Origin: Nitrospira sp.
GTDB taxonomy: Bacteria; Nitrospirota; Nitrospiria; Nitrospirales; Nitrospiraceae
DNA: 61,369 nt
NCBI GenBank assembly: GCA_005116895.1
Contig: SWDO01000001.1
Location: forward strand, 108,150 to 169,518
Direction: 5' to 3'
Part shown: in pieces, positions 34,371-44,047 of the stretch
Position numbering within the stretch: position 1 is the first letter of the stretch
How the letters are laid out: the number at the start of each line of letters is the position of its first letter
Notes under the pieces: model-generated
The model's database searches: none
Seen by the model: only the letters and a program-made list of their open reading frames with translations
Told to the model about the DNA's origin: nothing
Program-made: the position numbers and the translations under genes

Positions 34371-34450
34371 CGACTGCGGACGGCATCGCTCATGGTTGAT
34401 TAGATGTACGCAGAGTTCGCTGGAAAACTCCAACAATGAAGCGAAACATC

Positions 34451-35003
34451 TTATCGACTGCCTACACTCAAAAGATACATTTGGGGTACTTCCATCAGCG
34501 CTTCAGCGATGGAGTGCCAGCCGAGCTTGCTTTGGCCTTCAATGCCATCACAAAAGCGGATAGGTAGTTCATCCACATCCGCACCCAGCTGCACGGCCCG
34601 CCAGGCGAGCTCTACTTGGAAGATGTACCCTTTTGCTCGGACGGTGGCGAGGTTCATCCGTGCCAAGAGCTCACGACGATAGCAGCGGAATCCTCCTGTC
34701 CAGTCGTGGATGGTCGAGCCCAGGAAGAGGCTGACATAGGTATTCCCGCAGCGAGAGACGAAACGACGGCGGGCGTTCCAGTTCTCAGTCCCGCCGCCAG
34801 GCACGTAGCGACTCCCGATCACCAGGTCGGCAGTGCGGCTTCGGTGTACCAAACGAGGCAGATCCCAGGGCGCGTGGCTGAAGTCACAATCCATTTCGAG
34901 GATGAGGCTGTACTCTCGCTGCAGCGCCCACGTGAACCCCGCGAGATAGGCTGGTCCAAGTCCTTCTTTGTGTGGCCGGTGTAGGACGTGCATATGCCCA
35001 TGC
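34451..35003 (-). pseudogene. DPM1-type polyprenol-phosphate sugar transferase, N-terminus missing
   Basis: The recognisable part starts at about 35003 with HMHVLHRPHKEGLGPAYLAGF and continues through the Mg site EMDCDFSH, VIGSRYVPGG, the RRRFVSRCGN segment, HDWTGGFRCYRR and VELAWRAVQ, ending near SVGSR. This is the central and C-terminal part of a GT2 family DPM1 enzyme (dolichol- or polyprenol-phosphate mannosyl transferase). The first 60-65 residues, including the usual VVPTYNE and DDNSPDGT motifs, are absent. The reading frame continues upstream only into nadK sequence. An internal ATG at 34993 would give 180 residues lacking the nucleotide-binding start, so the gene is broken here. Confidence 0.8.
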
Positions 35004-35765
35004 CGGCAAATCTCCTTGTGTGATGGAGACGCCGACCTGTCCATCGAGTGTGGCCATCGATCCTTCACCCTTACTTGTCAACGTCACTTCAATGACGACA
35101 TTGCCCGGTACGATTAATGGGCGATGTGTCAGTGTGTGTGGGCAGATTGGCGTCAGGATGAGCGCCTGCAGGGCGGGATTCATGATAGGCCCTCCGGCAG
35201 AGAGCGAGTAGGCTGTAGAGCCTGTCGGTGTTCCAATGATCAGGCCGTCCCCTCGCAGATTCGTCACGAACTGGCCATTAATGGCGATGTGGAGTTCAAT
35301 CATGCGCGCCAGGGTCCCTTTGCTGATGACGACATCGTTGAGTACGATGCCTCTCGCAACGGTTTCCCCATGCCGATGGACGTGTGTGGCCAGCATCAGT
35401 CGTTCATCAAGAGTAAAATCGTTGGCAAATACCCGTTCGAGGGAAGGATACAGGTCGTCCAAGCGGACTTCCGTCAAGAAGCCAAGGCCCCCCATATTAA
35501 CACCCAGAATGGGAATGCTTCGTTCGGCTGCGAGCCGTGCGGCATTGAGAATGGTGCCGTCCCCTCCGAGCACCAAGAGAACATCGGCTTTCTGAGCCAG
35601 TTGAGTCTTGGGAATCCCTCCGACCTCGTTCAAGAGTGCTGCGGATGTAGTATCGAACAAGACATCAATGCTACGGGCACGGAGCCAGGTAGCCACGCCG
35701 AGCAGCGTGTCCCTTACTTCGGGGAATTTGGGCTTGGTCAAGATCCCAATACTTTTACTTTTCAT
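34884..35765 (-). CDS. nadK: NAD kinase, C-terminus replaced by foreign frame
   Basis: Phosphorylates NAD to NADP. Family motifs are complete up to about residue 250: LLVLGGDGTILNAARLA (GGDG), VNMGGLGFLTEV, the NDVVISKG block, TPTGSTAYSLSAGGPI and MATLDGQVG. After SITQGD (near 35010) the protein changes: the following 40 or so residues, LPAWAYARPTP and onward, are an out-of-frame reading of the glycosyltransferase sequence and do not match the normal C-terminus. The true gene has been cut. The same point removes the start of the neighbouring DPM1 gene. Since NAD kinase is normally essential, I suspect either a misassembly or a deletion with a second copy elsewhere. Confidence 0.85.
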   Translation of the reverse strand: MKSKSIGILTKPKFPEVRDTLLGVATWLRARSIDVLFDTTSAALLNEVGGIPKTQLAQKADVLLVLGGDGTILNAARLAAERSIPILGVNMGGLGFLTEVRLDDLYPSLERVFANDFTLDERLMLATHVHRHGETVARGIVLNDVVISKGTLARMIELHIAINGQFVTNLRGDGLIIGTPTGSTAYSLSAGGPIMNPALQALILTPICPHTLTHRPLIVPGNVVIEVTLTSKGEGSMATLDGQVGVSITQGDLPAWAYARPTPATQRRTWTSLSRGVHVGAAARVQPHPRNGL

Positions 35766-35933
35766 GGATGCCAGGCATATGGTTGGGCGAACGAGGAATG
35801 TAATTGTATCGGGATGCTGATTTTCATGTCAACGGAAAGTCCATTGAGGTTCTGGTCCTGTTGACACAGTAGAACAACAGAAAGGATGGGGGTGAGGTGG
35901 TCTTCAACTCGCTGTCTTGTTCTCTGCTCAATC

Positions 35934-35962
35934 TTGACTCTCAATCATACTGTGGTTAGAAT
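35934..35962 (+). promoter_or_regulatory. Sigma-70 promoter of clpC
   Basis: TTGACT (35934-35939) and TAGAAT (35957-35962) are separated by exactly 17 bases, a near-consensus housekeeping promoter. The start site would be near 35969, giving a leader of about 63 bases before the clpC ATG at 36032, where AAGGAGG provides a strong ribosome site. Confidence 0.75.
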
Positions 35963-36031
35963 CACAACAAGGTTTTTCAAGGGTTTTGCTCGAACGCGGC
36001 CAGGAGTTTCACTCTCTGAGAAGGAGGCAGG

Positions 36032-38458
36032 ATGTTCGAACGATTCACGGACAAAGGTCGAAAGATCATCATCCTCGCGCGCGAGGAGGCCGAGCGGCAC
36101 CAAAACGACTATCTAGGGACTGAACATCTCGTCCTGGCCATCCTCCGTGAGTCTGATGGCATTGCCCTTATGATTCTGAAAAAGATGGGGCTTTCTACCG
36201 AGCAGATCAGGTTGGAAATTGAGCGAAATCTGCCCGGCGGCGGAGCGACGATGACGTTTGGGGAAATCCCATTTAGCCCACGCGTGAAGAAGGTCATTGA
36301 ATATGGTGTTGAAGAGGCTCGCCTGTTGGGCCACAACCACATCGGTAGTGAACACCTGCTTCTTGGACTGTTGCGGGAAGAAGAGGGAATCGGTGGGAAA
36401 ATTCTTCGGAGTTTGGGCGCGAATCTTCTGACGGCGCGTCAGCTGACCGTCACATTTTTGCGGAAATCTGCTCCACGTGAACGTGATCGAAAGAGCAATA
36501 CCCCAGCGTTGGATGAGTTTGGCCGTGATCTGACGCAGATGGCTCAAGAAGGTCAATTGGACCCGGTGATTGGTCGAGCTGATGAAATCGAACGTGTGTT
36601 GCAAATTCTCAGTCGGAGAAGCAAAAACAATCCCGTCCTTATCGGCGAGTCTGGTGTGGGAAAGACCGCGATTGTTGAGGGACTAGCTCAGCGCATCATT
36701 CAATCCGAAGTTCCTGACAACCTGCTCTCTCGTCGGGTCATCGCCTTGGATCTAGGGTCGCTCGTGGCAGGCACAAAATATCGTGGACAGTTTGAAGAAC
36801 GCCTCAAGGTGGTCATGAAGGAGATTGTCCAGGCTGGTAATATCATTATCTTCATCGATGAACTTCATACCCTCGTTGGGGCTGGGGCTGCGGAAGGGTC
36901 CATTGATGCTTCCAATATGTTGAAGCCGGCCTTATCGCGCGGCGAGATCCAATGCATTGGGGCTACGACCTTGGACGAGTACCGAAAGCATATTGAAAAA
37001 GATGGTGCCTTGAAACGGCGATTCCAACCTATCCACGTTCAGCCGCCCAATCTCGACGAAACGGTTCGCATTATCCAAGGGCTTCGGGATCGATACGAAG
37101 AGCATCATGGAGTGGAAATCACGGAAGACGCCATTGTCGAGGCCGTGAAGTTAGCGGATCGGTATATCACCGACCGGTTCCTTCCGGACAAGGCGATCGA
37201 TTTGATCGACGAAACGGGCTCGCGTGCCAAACTCCAGACCTACGCCCTCCCTTCTGAATTGAAAGCGATGGAGCAAGAGCTGAAGAAGGTATCGCGAGAA
37301 AAGGAGCTCTCGATCTCCATGCAGAATTTCGAAGAGGCCGTACGGCATCGTGAGGAAGAAGAGCGGCTGCGCAAGCTGCTCGACGAATCGAAGCGAGAAT
37401 GGAAGAAGAATCAGGAAAAGAACAAGCCTGTGATCGGTAAAGAGGATGTCGCCTATGTTGTCTCAAAAATGACCGGCATCCCGCTCTTTAAGTTGGAAGA
37501 AGAAGAGTCCAACAAGCTCTTGCGCATGGAAGAGTTTCTCCATAAACGAGTCATCGGTCAAAATGAGGCGATCTCCGCGGTTGCTCGTGCCATCCGCCGT
37601 TCGCATGCCGGTTTGAAGGAAGCCAAGAAGCCGATTGGCTCGTTCATCTTCCTTGGTCCCACAGGTGTCGGAAAAACGGAACTGGCCAGAACATTGGCGG
37701 AGTTTCTGTTCAACAGCGAAGACGCGTTGATTCGTGTTGATATGTCTGAATACCAGGAAAAATTTACAAGCTCGCGGCTTTTCGGCGCACCTCCCGGCTA
37801 TGTGGGGTACGAAGAAGGGGGGCAGCTGACCGAGAAGGTCCGCCGTCGTCCGTATTCCGTCGTGTTGTTCGATGAAATTGAGAAGGCGCATCCGGATGTG
37901 TTCAATGTTCTCCTTCAAGTATTAGACGACGGCGTGCTGACCGATAGTCTTGGACGAAAGATTGATTTCAAAAATACGGTCGTTATTATGACGTCCAACA
38001 TCGGGACAAAAATGATTCAGAAGGGTGTTTCTCTTGGTTTTCAGAGCACAGAGGGCGAAGCCGCGCGTCGGAAGAAGGAGGAAGTCCTCGGAGAGCTTCG
38101 GAAGTCGTTCAGTCCAGAGTTCCTGAACCGAATCGACGAAATCGTGATCTTCCATCAGCTGGAAAAAGAGCAGCTCTATAGCATCTTGGATATCCTGCTC
38201 CGTGAGTTGAACCTCCGCCTCTTGGATAAAGGGATTGAGATTGAGGTCGACGATGAAGTCAAACAATGGCTTATCAAAGAAGGTTATGAGCCGTTGTACG
38301 GAGCGAGGCCAATGCGTCGGGCGATCCAACGTGCCATCGGTGACCCGCTCTCCGATGAGCTCATCAGAGGACGCTTCAAAGAAAGCCGCAAGGTGAAAGT
38401 GGTTCTGAGGGACGGAGCCCCGACTTTTATCGAGCAGGAGGCAATGGCCGGAGTCTAG
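36032..38458 (+). CDS. clpC: AAA+ ATP-dependent unfoldase ClpC
   Basis: An 808-residue Hsp100 protein that unfolds substrates for ClpP. The N-domain contains two Clp-N repeats ([25 protein letters not shown]). The first AAA module has Walker [14 protein letters not shown] and sensor/arginine finger motifs. A UVR-like coiled segment near residues 430-450 ([19 protein letters not shown]) marks ClpC rather than ClpA. The second AAA module has Walker [18 protein letters not shown]. Length and order are normal. There is no ctsR, mcsA or mcsB beside it. Divergent from nadK, with its own strong promoter. Confidence 0.96.
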   Translation: MFERFTDKGRKIIILAREEAERHQNDYLGTEHLVLAILRESDGIALMILKKMGLSTEQIRLEIERNLPGGGATMTFGEIPFSPRVKKVIEYGVEEARLLGHNHIGSEHLLLGLLREEEGIGGKILRSLGANLLTARQLTVTFLRKSAPRERDRKSNTPALDEFGRDLTQMAQEGQLDPVIGRADEIERVLQILSRRSKNNPVLIGESGVGKTAIVEGLAQRIIQSEVPDNLLSRRVIALDLGSLVAGTKYRGQFEERLKVVMKEIVQAGNIIIFIDELHTLVGAGAAEGSIDASNMLKPALSRGEIQCIGATTLDEYRKHIEKDGALKRRFQPIHVQPPNLDETVRIIQGLRDRYEEHHGVEITEDAIVEAVKLADRYITDRFLPDKAIDLIDETGSRAKLQTYALPSELKAMEQELKKVSREKELSISMQNFEEAVRHREEEERLRKLLDESKREWKKNQEKNKPVIGKEDVAYVVSKMTGIPLFKLEEEESNKLLRMEEFLHKRVIGQNEAISAVARAIRRSHAGLKEAKKPIGSFIFLGPTGVGKTELARTLAEFLFNSEDALIRVDMSEYQEKFTSSRLFGAPPGYVGYEEGGQLTEKVRRRPYSVVLFDEIEKAHPDVFNVLLQVLDDGVLTDSLGRKIDFKNTVVIMTSNIGTKMIQKGVSLGFQSTEGEAARRKKEEVLGELRKSFSPEFLNRIDEIVIFHQLEKEQLYSILDILLRELNLRLLDKGIEIEVDDEVKQWLIKEGYEPLYGARPMRRAIQRAIGDPLSDELIRGRFKESRKVKVVLRDGAPTFIEQEAMAGV

Positions 38459-38566
38459 TACCCTTTGTGATCGTTCGGGTCCCCAGGCAATCGTGAGCGG
38501 GGTCTGTGGCGGATCGCTGCAGGGGCCGTTTTGTTATTCAATGCCATCTGGCTCATTCGTAACGAG

Positions 38567-39688
38567 ATGTCTTCCTACCCCAATCAGTCTGAATTTGAAC
38601 CTGGGACTCAATGGCGTCCGTGCCCGGTTCTTGGAATCGAGTCTTCATGCGATGAAACAGCTGCGGCCGTACTCAGTTGTGCCGGAGAGGTGCTTTCCAA
38701 CGTTGTATCTTCACAAGTGACCGTCCATGAAAAGTTCGGTGGCGTCGTTCCAGAATTAGCCGCACGGGCCCACCTTGGGATGATCAATTTGGTTGTCGAA
38801 GAAGCCTTGGCGACCGCCCAAGTCTCAAAACATGCTCTCGGTGCCGTGGCCGTCACCCAGGGGCCTGGATTGGCTGGGGCGCTTTTGGTGGGAGTGAATT
38901 ACGCCAAGGCCTTGAGTTACGGCTTAGGGATTCCGATCATCGGGGTCAATCATCTGGAGGGCCATATCGCCTCTGCATGGCTCGCCGATCCGACATTCCC
39001 GTTGTCCTGCATTGTGCTGGTTGTATCGGGCGGCCACACTCATCTCTATCGCCATGAAGTTGGGGGTCGGTGTACCCTGCTGGGACGCACTCGCGACGAT
39101 GCCGCCGGTGAAGCGTTCGACAAGGGGGCCCAGATGCTTGGCTTGGGGTATCCAGGTGGACCGGCCGTTGATCGAATTGCGTGTTCCGGAGATCCACAGG
39201 CCATTCGATTTCCTAGATTCCACCGAGCAAAAAACAGTCTTGAGTTCAGTTTCAGTGGTCTGAAGACGGCGTTGTTGTATAAGCTGCGAGAAATGGATGG
39301 TTCTCTGCGATCTGATCAGATTGCCGACTTAGCGGCCAGTTACCAAGAGGCTATCGTGCAGGTCTTGGCCACAAAGGCCTTTGTAGCCCTCAGGCAGTCA
39401 AACCTGACTGCGCTTGCAGTTGTAGGAGGGGTCTCAGCTAATTCACGGTTAAGGGTCTTACTGAGCGAGCGTGCGGCACGTGAAGGCATTCGCCTATCGT
39501 TGCCGGCTATCGAGTATTGCACCGACAACGCTGCCATGGTTGCTTCGGCTGGGCGCCAGTTGCTGATGAATGGAGAACGACCACATGCAGATCTTGATAT
39601 CAGCCCGGCTGAGAGATTCGAGACGATTCATGACGAAAACCGATCGCATTCGATTTCTCTAAGGAATAAGGAGAACGCCCATTCCTGA
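38567..39688 (+). CDS. tsaD: tRNA t6A transferase TsaD
   Basis: ASKHA-family enzyme that transfers the threonylcarbamoyl group to A37 of ANN-decoding tRNAs. From ATG 38567 it has 373 residues. The signature begins VLGIESSCDETAAAV. The metal-binding His pair is NHLEGHIASAW. Further blocks are VSGGHTHLYR, the EFSFSGLKTALLYKL segment and a C-terminal CTDNAAMVASAGR. An earlier ATG at 38531 would add 12 weak residues. Its last bases overlap the proposed ATT start of hflX. Confidence 0.95.
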   Translation: MSSYPNQSEFEPGTQWRPCPVLGIESSCDETAAAVLSCAGEVLSNVVSSQVTVHEKFGGVVPELAARAHLGMINLVVEEALATAQVSKHALGAVAVTQGPGLAGALLVGVNYAKALSYGLGIPIIGVNHLEGHIASAWLADPTFPLSCIVLVVSGGHTHLYRHEVGGRCTLLGRTRDDAAGEAFDKGAQMLGLGYPGGPAVDRIACSGDPQAIRFPRFHRAKNSLEFSFSGLKTALLYKLREMDGSLRSDQIADLAASYQEAIVQVLATKAFVALRQSNLTALAVVGGVSANSRLRVLLSERAAREGIRLSLPAIEYCTDNAAMVASAGRQLLMNGERPHADLDISPAERFETIHDENRSHSISLRNKENAHS

Positions 39689-41375
39689 TATCCGAGGTCA
39701 GATCACAGGACTGCGCACTAGCCAAATCGCGTCGGTTGAACGACTCTACCGACGTCGTGTCTCACCCGACAAGGTCATGACCCCGGAGCTTGCAAGGGTA
39801 ATGGCCGAACTGACCATAGAGCTCCGCCGCCCGATTGGCGTGCTGTTGACCAGACGTGGACAAGTTCAGGACGTGATTGTGGGAACGGAATTGACGTTGT
39901 CTTCCACAACGCTGACGCTGTTCCGTACTGGCGCGCGATCGCTCCGTGGCTTGAGGTTCATTCGAACGCAATTGCACGATCAGCCCATCAGCCAAGAGGT
40001 GCTGACAGACCTCGCCTTCTTGCGACTTGATCTGATCGGCCTGCTCTCCGTCACGGAGGATGCTCAACTAGGCAATCTGTATCTCGCTCATCTGCTGGCA
40101 CCCAATTCGATTGGGCAATTGTTTAAAGTGCTTAAGGCTGTCCCCTTCCACAATCTCACACTGATGTTCGACCAGTTCATCGAAGAGCTTGAGGCAGACC
40201 TTCAGCAGGCGCGAGCTCATTATGCGATTGAGAGCGGTAAAGAAACGGCGATACTTGTCAGCGCCTCTGTCAAAAGTCGGTCCGAGCAAGAAGAGCGTCT
40301 AGCTGAACTGGCGGAGTTGGCAACCTCTGCCGACGTCACGGTGGTCGAGCGTGTCGTGCAAAGAACGCCGGACGGGCATCAGCGCTATCTCTTGGGCCGC
40401 GGCAAGATGAAGGATGTCCTGATTCAGACTCTCCATCGGGGCGCCGATATGGTGATCTTTGATCAAACGTTGTCACCGGCTCAACTGCGAGCCATTTCAG
40501 AGATGACTGATATCAAGGTGATCGATCGGACACAACTGATCCTGGATATCTTTGCCCGACGAGCCCACAGCCGTGAAGGCAAAGTGCAGGTGGAACTCGC
40601 GCAGTTGCGGTATCTGCTTCCACGATTATCCGGGAAGGGCACCCAACTGTCTCGCTTGGGTGGCGGGATCGGTACTCGAGGGCCGGGTGAAACCAAGCTG
40701 GAGACTGATCGTCGCCGTGTGCGAGATCGCATCACGCATTTAGAACGAGAACTGACACAGTTTGGGCGTCAGCAAGACCAACGTCGGTCCAGGCGAGATC
40801 GGCACGGACTCCCCGTCGTTTCCCTCGTGGGCTACACGAACGCCGGTAAGTCTACGTTGCTCAACGTGCTGACAAACAGTCAGGTGTCGGCTCAAAACCG
40901 GTTGTTCGAAACGCTGGACACGACGAGTCGACGCCTTCGGTTTCCGGAGGATCGCGAAGTCATCATCACCGATACGGTAGGATTTATCCGGGATCTTCCG
41001 CAAGAACTGGTCGGCGCCTTTCGGACAACGCTTGAAGAACTACGAGAGGCTGATCTCCTGCTGCATGTTGTCGATGGCAGCGCCGCAGACATCGACATTC
41101 AGATTACCGCGGTCGTCGCCATTCTTGAGGACTTGCATTTGAACGCGATACCGAGATTAGTGGTGCTGAATAAGTGTGACCAGGTGTCCCCAGCGCGCGC
41201 GGAGTCGCTCTGCCGACGGTACGGAGCCATTGGTATGTCGGCGCTCCAGCCCACGACGCTTCGTCCTCTTTTCGCTCAGCTGGAAGCACACGTGAGGTCT
41301 CTGCCGGTCAGTGAACGTCAGGTTACTGGCCTGCCGCCGCAGGACGATGTGCTGGTGCTTGCATCTCGTCGGTAA
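39681..41375 (+). CDS. hflX: GTPase HflX, apparent ATT start
   Basis: Ribosome-associated GTPase. The N-terminal HflX domain has GRGKMKDVL and DMVIFDQTLSPAQLRAI, then GIGTRGPGETKLE. The G domain has VGYTNAGKSTLLN, switch-II DTVGFIRDLPQ and NKCD. The reading frame is open from 39663. The family segment IASVERLYRRRVSPDK lies upstream of the first ATG (39777), so translation must begin earlier. The only well placed start is ATT at 39681, seven bases after AAGGAG (39668-39673). ATT is rare (known for infC) and would need experimental support. The gene overlaps the tsaD stop and would yield 564 residues. Confidence 0.88.
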   Translation: MPDIRGQITGLRTSQIASVERLYRRRVSPDKVMTPELARVMAELTIELRRPIGVLLTRRGQVQDVIVGTELTLSSTTLTLFRTGARSLRGLRFIRTQLHDQPISQEVLTDLAFLRLDLIGLLSVTEDAQLGNLYLAHLLAPNSIGQLFKVLKAVPFHNLTLMFDQFIEELEADLQQARAHYAIESGKETAILVSASVKSRSEQEERLAELAELATSADVTVVERVVQRTPDGHQRYLLGRGKMKDVLIQTLHRGADMVIFDQTLSPAQLRAISEMTDIKVIDRTQLILDIFARRAHSREGKVQVELAQLRYLLPRLSGKGTQLSRLGGGIGTRGPGETKLETDRRRVRDRITHLERELTQFGRQQDQRRSRRDRHGLPVVSLVGYTNAGKSTLLNVLTNSQVSAQNRLFETLDTTSRRLRFPEDREVIITDTVGFIRDLPQELVGAFRTTLEELREADLLLHVVDGSAADIDIQITAVVAILEDLHLNAIPRLVVLNKCDQVSPARAESLCRRYGAIGMSALQPTTLRPLFAQLEAHVRSLPVSERQVTGLPPQDDVLVLASRR

Positions 41376-41396
41376 CCTCTGCACAATCGGGCCGCC

Positions 41397-42062
41397 ATGA
41401 AGAAAGTCAAACGCACGAGGACGTCGTCCGCTCTCGACCGTCCAGCGCAGATTGCCAGGAGTCTCCGTCATGCCACGCCGGTGGCTGTGGTGGAATTAAC
41501 GCATCGTTCGCCGTGGGAGCTGCTGGTTGCTACTATTCTCTCAGCACAGTGCACAGATCAGCGAGTGAATCAGGTCACGCCGGCTCTCTTTAAGCGGTAC
41601 CCCACACCTCACGTGATGGCGAACGCAACGTCGACGGAACTGGAGGCGTTGATCAGATCAACTGGCTTTTACAAGAGTAAGGCGAAAAACTTGATCGGTT
41701 GTGCGCAGGTCGTTACTGCGCAGTTCAAGGGGCAGGTTCCCGATACCATGGAAGAACTCACAGCGATACCTGGTGTTGGGCGAAAAACAGCGAATGTACT
41801 CCTTGGGGCCGTATTTGGGAAGCCGGGTATTGTGGTCGATACACATGTGCGACGGGTGGCCAACCGACTCGCCCTGACCCATTCGAGTGATCCCGTGCGA
41901 ATCGAACGCGATCTGCAAGCGGTGTATTCGGAAACCCAGTGGACTGATGTGTCTCAGCGGTTGCTCCTTCATGGTCGGTATGTGTGCCTTGCGCGAAAGC
42001 CTCGTTGTCTTGTTTGCCCGATTTACGATGTCTGTAAGTGGGAAGGAAAACTACCGACATGA
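41397..42062 (+). CDS. nth: Endonuclease III
   Basis: A 221-residue DNA glycosylase/AP lyase for oxidised pyrimidines. The helix-hairpin-helix has the catalytic Lys in LTAIPGVGRKTANVLL and the catalytic Asp in VVDTHVRRVANRL. The C-terminal iron-sulfur loop C-x6-C-x2-C-x5-C is intact (CLARKPRCLVCPIYDVC). A Lys/Arg-rich N-terminus precedes the fold. The stop overlaps the ATG of yicC (42059-42062), so translation is coupled. Confidence 0.96.
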   Translation: MKKVKRTRTSSALDRPAQIARSLRHATPVAVVELTHRSPWELLVATILSAQCTDQRVNQVTPALFKRYPTPHVMANATSTELEALIRSTGFYKSKAKNLIGCAQVVTAQFKGQVPDTMEELTAIPGVGRKTANVLLGAVFGKPGIVVDTHVRRVANRLALTHSSDPVRIERDLQAVYSETQWTDVSQRLLLHGRYVCLARKPRCLVCPIYDVCKWEGKLPT

Positions 42063-42937
42063 TTAAGAGTATGACAGGATTCGGCCGGCGACAGGGACTA
42101 TGGTCCGACGGGACTGTCAGCGTTGAAGTGAGATCGGTGAACCATCGTTTTCTTGAAACCTCCATTCGCCTGCCAAAGTCCATGAGTGGGCTAGAAGAAA
42201 GCTTCAAGAAGACGATCCAACAACATTGTGTACGTGGAAGGGTTGATCTCACAGTGTTGCTACAAGGGAGTCGGGGAAGTACTCGCGCGGTGCAACTTGA
42301 CGTTGGACTAGCGAAGCAGTACCATCAGGCTCTCCGTACACTCCAGCGCACGCTGAAGCTTAAAGGCTCCATTGACATCGGACTGATGGCGGGTTTTCGT
42401 GATATTGTCGCGCTTTCTGAGCAGGCGACCGACGATCCTAAACTCACGAAAATGGTGGAGAAACTGGGGCTGCTCGCGGTGTCGGATATGGTGAAAATGC
42501 GGGAGAAAGAGGGAGCCTTGCTTGCGCAGGATATCCTGGCTCGGCTCGACCACGTGCGTGAGTGCAGGAGTGCGGTATCGTCCCGTGCTCCTTTCATTGC
42601 GCAGGAAACCTTCGACCGTATGAAGCAGCGAGTAGAGAAGTTGTTGGCAGATGCTATCCCGGACCTCCCTCGGCTCAATCAAGAGTTAGCTCTGTATGCC
42701 GATCGGTGCGACATTACAGAAGAATTGGTCAGACTAGACACGCATATGATACAGTTTGAGCGTGCGCTCCAAGGGACCGAGTCGGTGGGAAAGACGTTGG
42801 ATTTTCTTCTCCAGGAATTAGGCCGGGAGGTCAATACCATTGGATCGAAAGCCAACGACGCGGCAATCAGGGCCGACGTGGTGCGAATGAAAGCCGAGCT
42901 TGAGCGCATACGTGAACAGATACAGAATGTCGAATGA
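42059..42937 (+). CDS. yicC: YicC-family endoribonuclease
   Basis: A 292-residue YicC protein, a family now known to cleave RNA. The N-terminal block MIKSMTGFGR and VEVRSVNHRFLETSIRLP are diagnostic, and the C-terminal GKTLDFLLQELGREVNTIGSKANDA is the DUF1732 signature. The ATG at 42059 overlaps the nth stop; a longer in-frame start at 42038 lies within nth. The stop overlaps the gmk ATG, and yicC-gmk pairing is usual in bacteria. Confidence 0.95.
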   Translation: MIKSMTGFGRRQGLWSDGTVSVEVRSVNHRFLETSIRLPKSMSGLEESFKKTIQQHCVRGRVDLTVLLQGSRGSTRAVQLDVGLAKQYHQALRTLQRTLKLKGSIDIGLMAGFRDIVALSEQATDDPKLTKMVEKLGLLAVSDMVKMREKEGALLAQDILARLDHVRECRSAVSSRAPFIAQETFDRMKQRVEKLLADAIPDLPRLNQELALYADRCDITEELVRLDTHMIQFERALQGTESVGKTLDFLLQELGREVNTIGSKANDAAIRADVVRMKAELERIREQIQNVE

Positions 42938-43650
42938 GTACCGCGATGACCACAAGTAACCTCCCTTCAGGTGTGACGGGGGCTCAACAAGCTCCTGAAC
43001 GTCGGGGAATTCTGTACATTATTTCAGCTCCTTCAGGCGCAGGGAAGACGACCTTGTGTAAACAGGTCGTGGCATCGGTCTCCGGGCTGTGGCATTCGGT
43101 GTCGTTCACGACAAGAAAACCGCGTCCAGGAGAAGAACACGGATGTGACTACTTCTTTATCGATGAGAACGTCTTTCACGATATGGTTGCGAGGAATGAG
43201 TTCTTGGAGTACGCGCATGTGCATTCCAACTGGTATGGCACACCGCGTAAGCCCTTAATGGATAAGATGGAGCATGGTATCGATGTCTTGCTGGAAATCG
43301 ATGTCCAGGGTGCGCTTCAGATTAAAAAGAAATTTGGCGATGCTGTCTATATTTTTATCCTCCCTCCATCGATGGACATTCTGCGTGCTCGACTCCAAGG
43401 TCGGGGGTCGGACTCTCCGGAGGAGATTGTTCGCCGATTGCAAAAGGTGAAAGAGGAAGTCTGGTGTTTCAGAGAATATTATTACATTGTCCGCAATGAT
43501 GATCTGATGCAGTCTCTCCGTGAGCTGCAAAGCATTTTTATTGCGGAACGTCTGAAGACCAAACGGATGGACCTGCATTGGCTTGAGCAAAGCTTTATTC
43601 TTGAGAAAGATGCAACATCGCCGAAAACGGAGCCGTTATCCACTTTATAA
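42934..43650 (+). CDS. gmk: Guanylate kinase
   Basis: Phosphorylates GMP to GDP. Walker A is SAPSGAGKTTLCKQV. The GMP-binding part shows SFTTRKPRPGEEHG, a DYFFID segment and FLEYAHVHSNWYGTP, with the lid in LRARLQGRGSDS. The full chain is 238 residues with an N-terminal extension of about 20 residues before the fold. It overlaps yicC and is followed by rpoZ, the common order. The family function is cytosolic nucleotide metabolism. Confidence 0.96.
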   Translation: MSTAMTTSNLPSGVTGAQQAPERRGILYIISAPSGAGKTTLCKQVVASVSGLWHSVSFTTRKPRPGEEHGCDYFFIDENVFHDMVARNEFLEYAHVHSNWYGTPRKPLMDKMEHGIDVLLEIDVQGALQIKKKFGDAVYIFILPPSMDILRARLQGRGSDSPEEIVRRLQKVKEEVWCFREYYYIVRNDDLMQSLRELQSIFIAERLKTKRMDLHWLEQSFILEKDATSPKTEPLSTL

Positions 43651-43669
43651 CGAGGGAGCTAGACCGACT

Positions 43670-44029
43670 ATGATCGACATGCTGAGTTTGTTGCCGCAAT
43701 ACACGCCCAATGAGTTCGATTCACGCCACCGCTTGGTGATCGTCGCGTCTCAGCGTGCGAAGCACTTGACTCAAGGCGCGAAGTCAACCTGGTCCTCTCG
43801 TTTCACAAAAGAAACCACCATGGCGCTCGACGAGGTGTTGAGAGGTCATGTCAGGTATATGACCGGCAAGGAAGCCCGCGATGCCATGAAGGAAGCCAAA
43901 CGAGGGAAAGAGGGTGAAACCGAGCGCATCGCGATGATGACCGGAGAGGACGCCCGCGAAATCAAGAAGGAACTCAGTGTTTACGTCGATGATACGGTAC
44001 CGCCGACGGTGGCTCCAGCTGAGGAGTAG
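43670..44029 (+). CDS. rpoZ: RNA polymerase omega subunit
   Basis: A 119-residue omega-subunit protein. The fold appears as MLSLLPQYTPNEFDSRHRLVIVASQRAKHL, read in pieces as NEFDSRHRLVIVASQRAKHL, then TMALDEVLRG. A charged C-terminal extension follows with MTGEDAREIKKELSVYV. The start at 43670 is preceded by CGAGGGAG and fits the family; the frame extends upstream to 43583 into gmk and is not used. Gmk-rpoZ-coaBC order supports the assignment. Confidence 0.9.
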   Translation: MIDMLSLLPQYTPNEFDSRHRLVIVASQRAKHLTQGAKSTWSSRFTKETTMALDEVLRGHVRYMTGKEARDAMKEAKRGKEGETERIAMMTGEDAREIKKELSVYVDDTVPPTVAPAEE

Positions 44030-44047
44030 GCATTGGAGGAAGCACAG

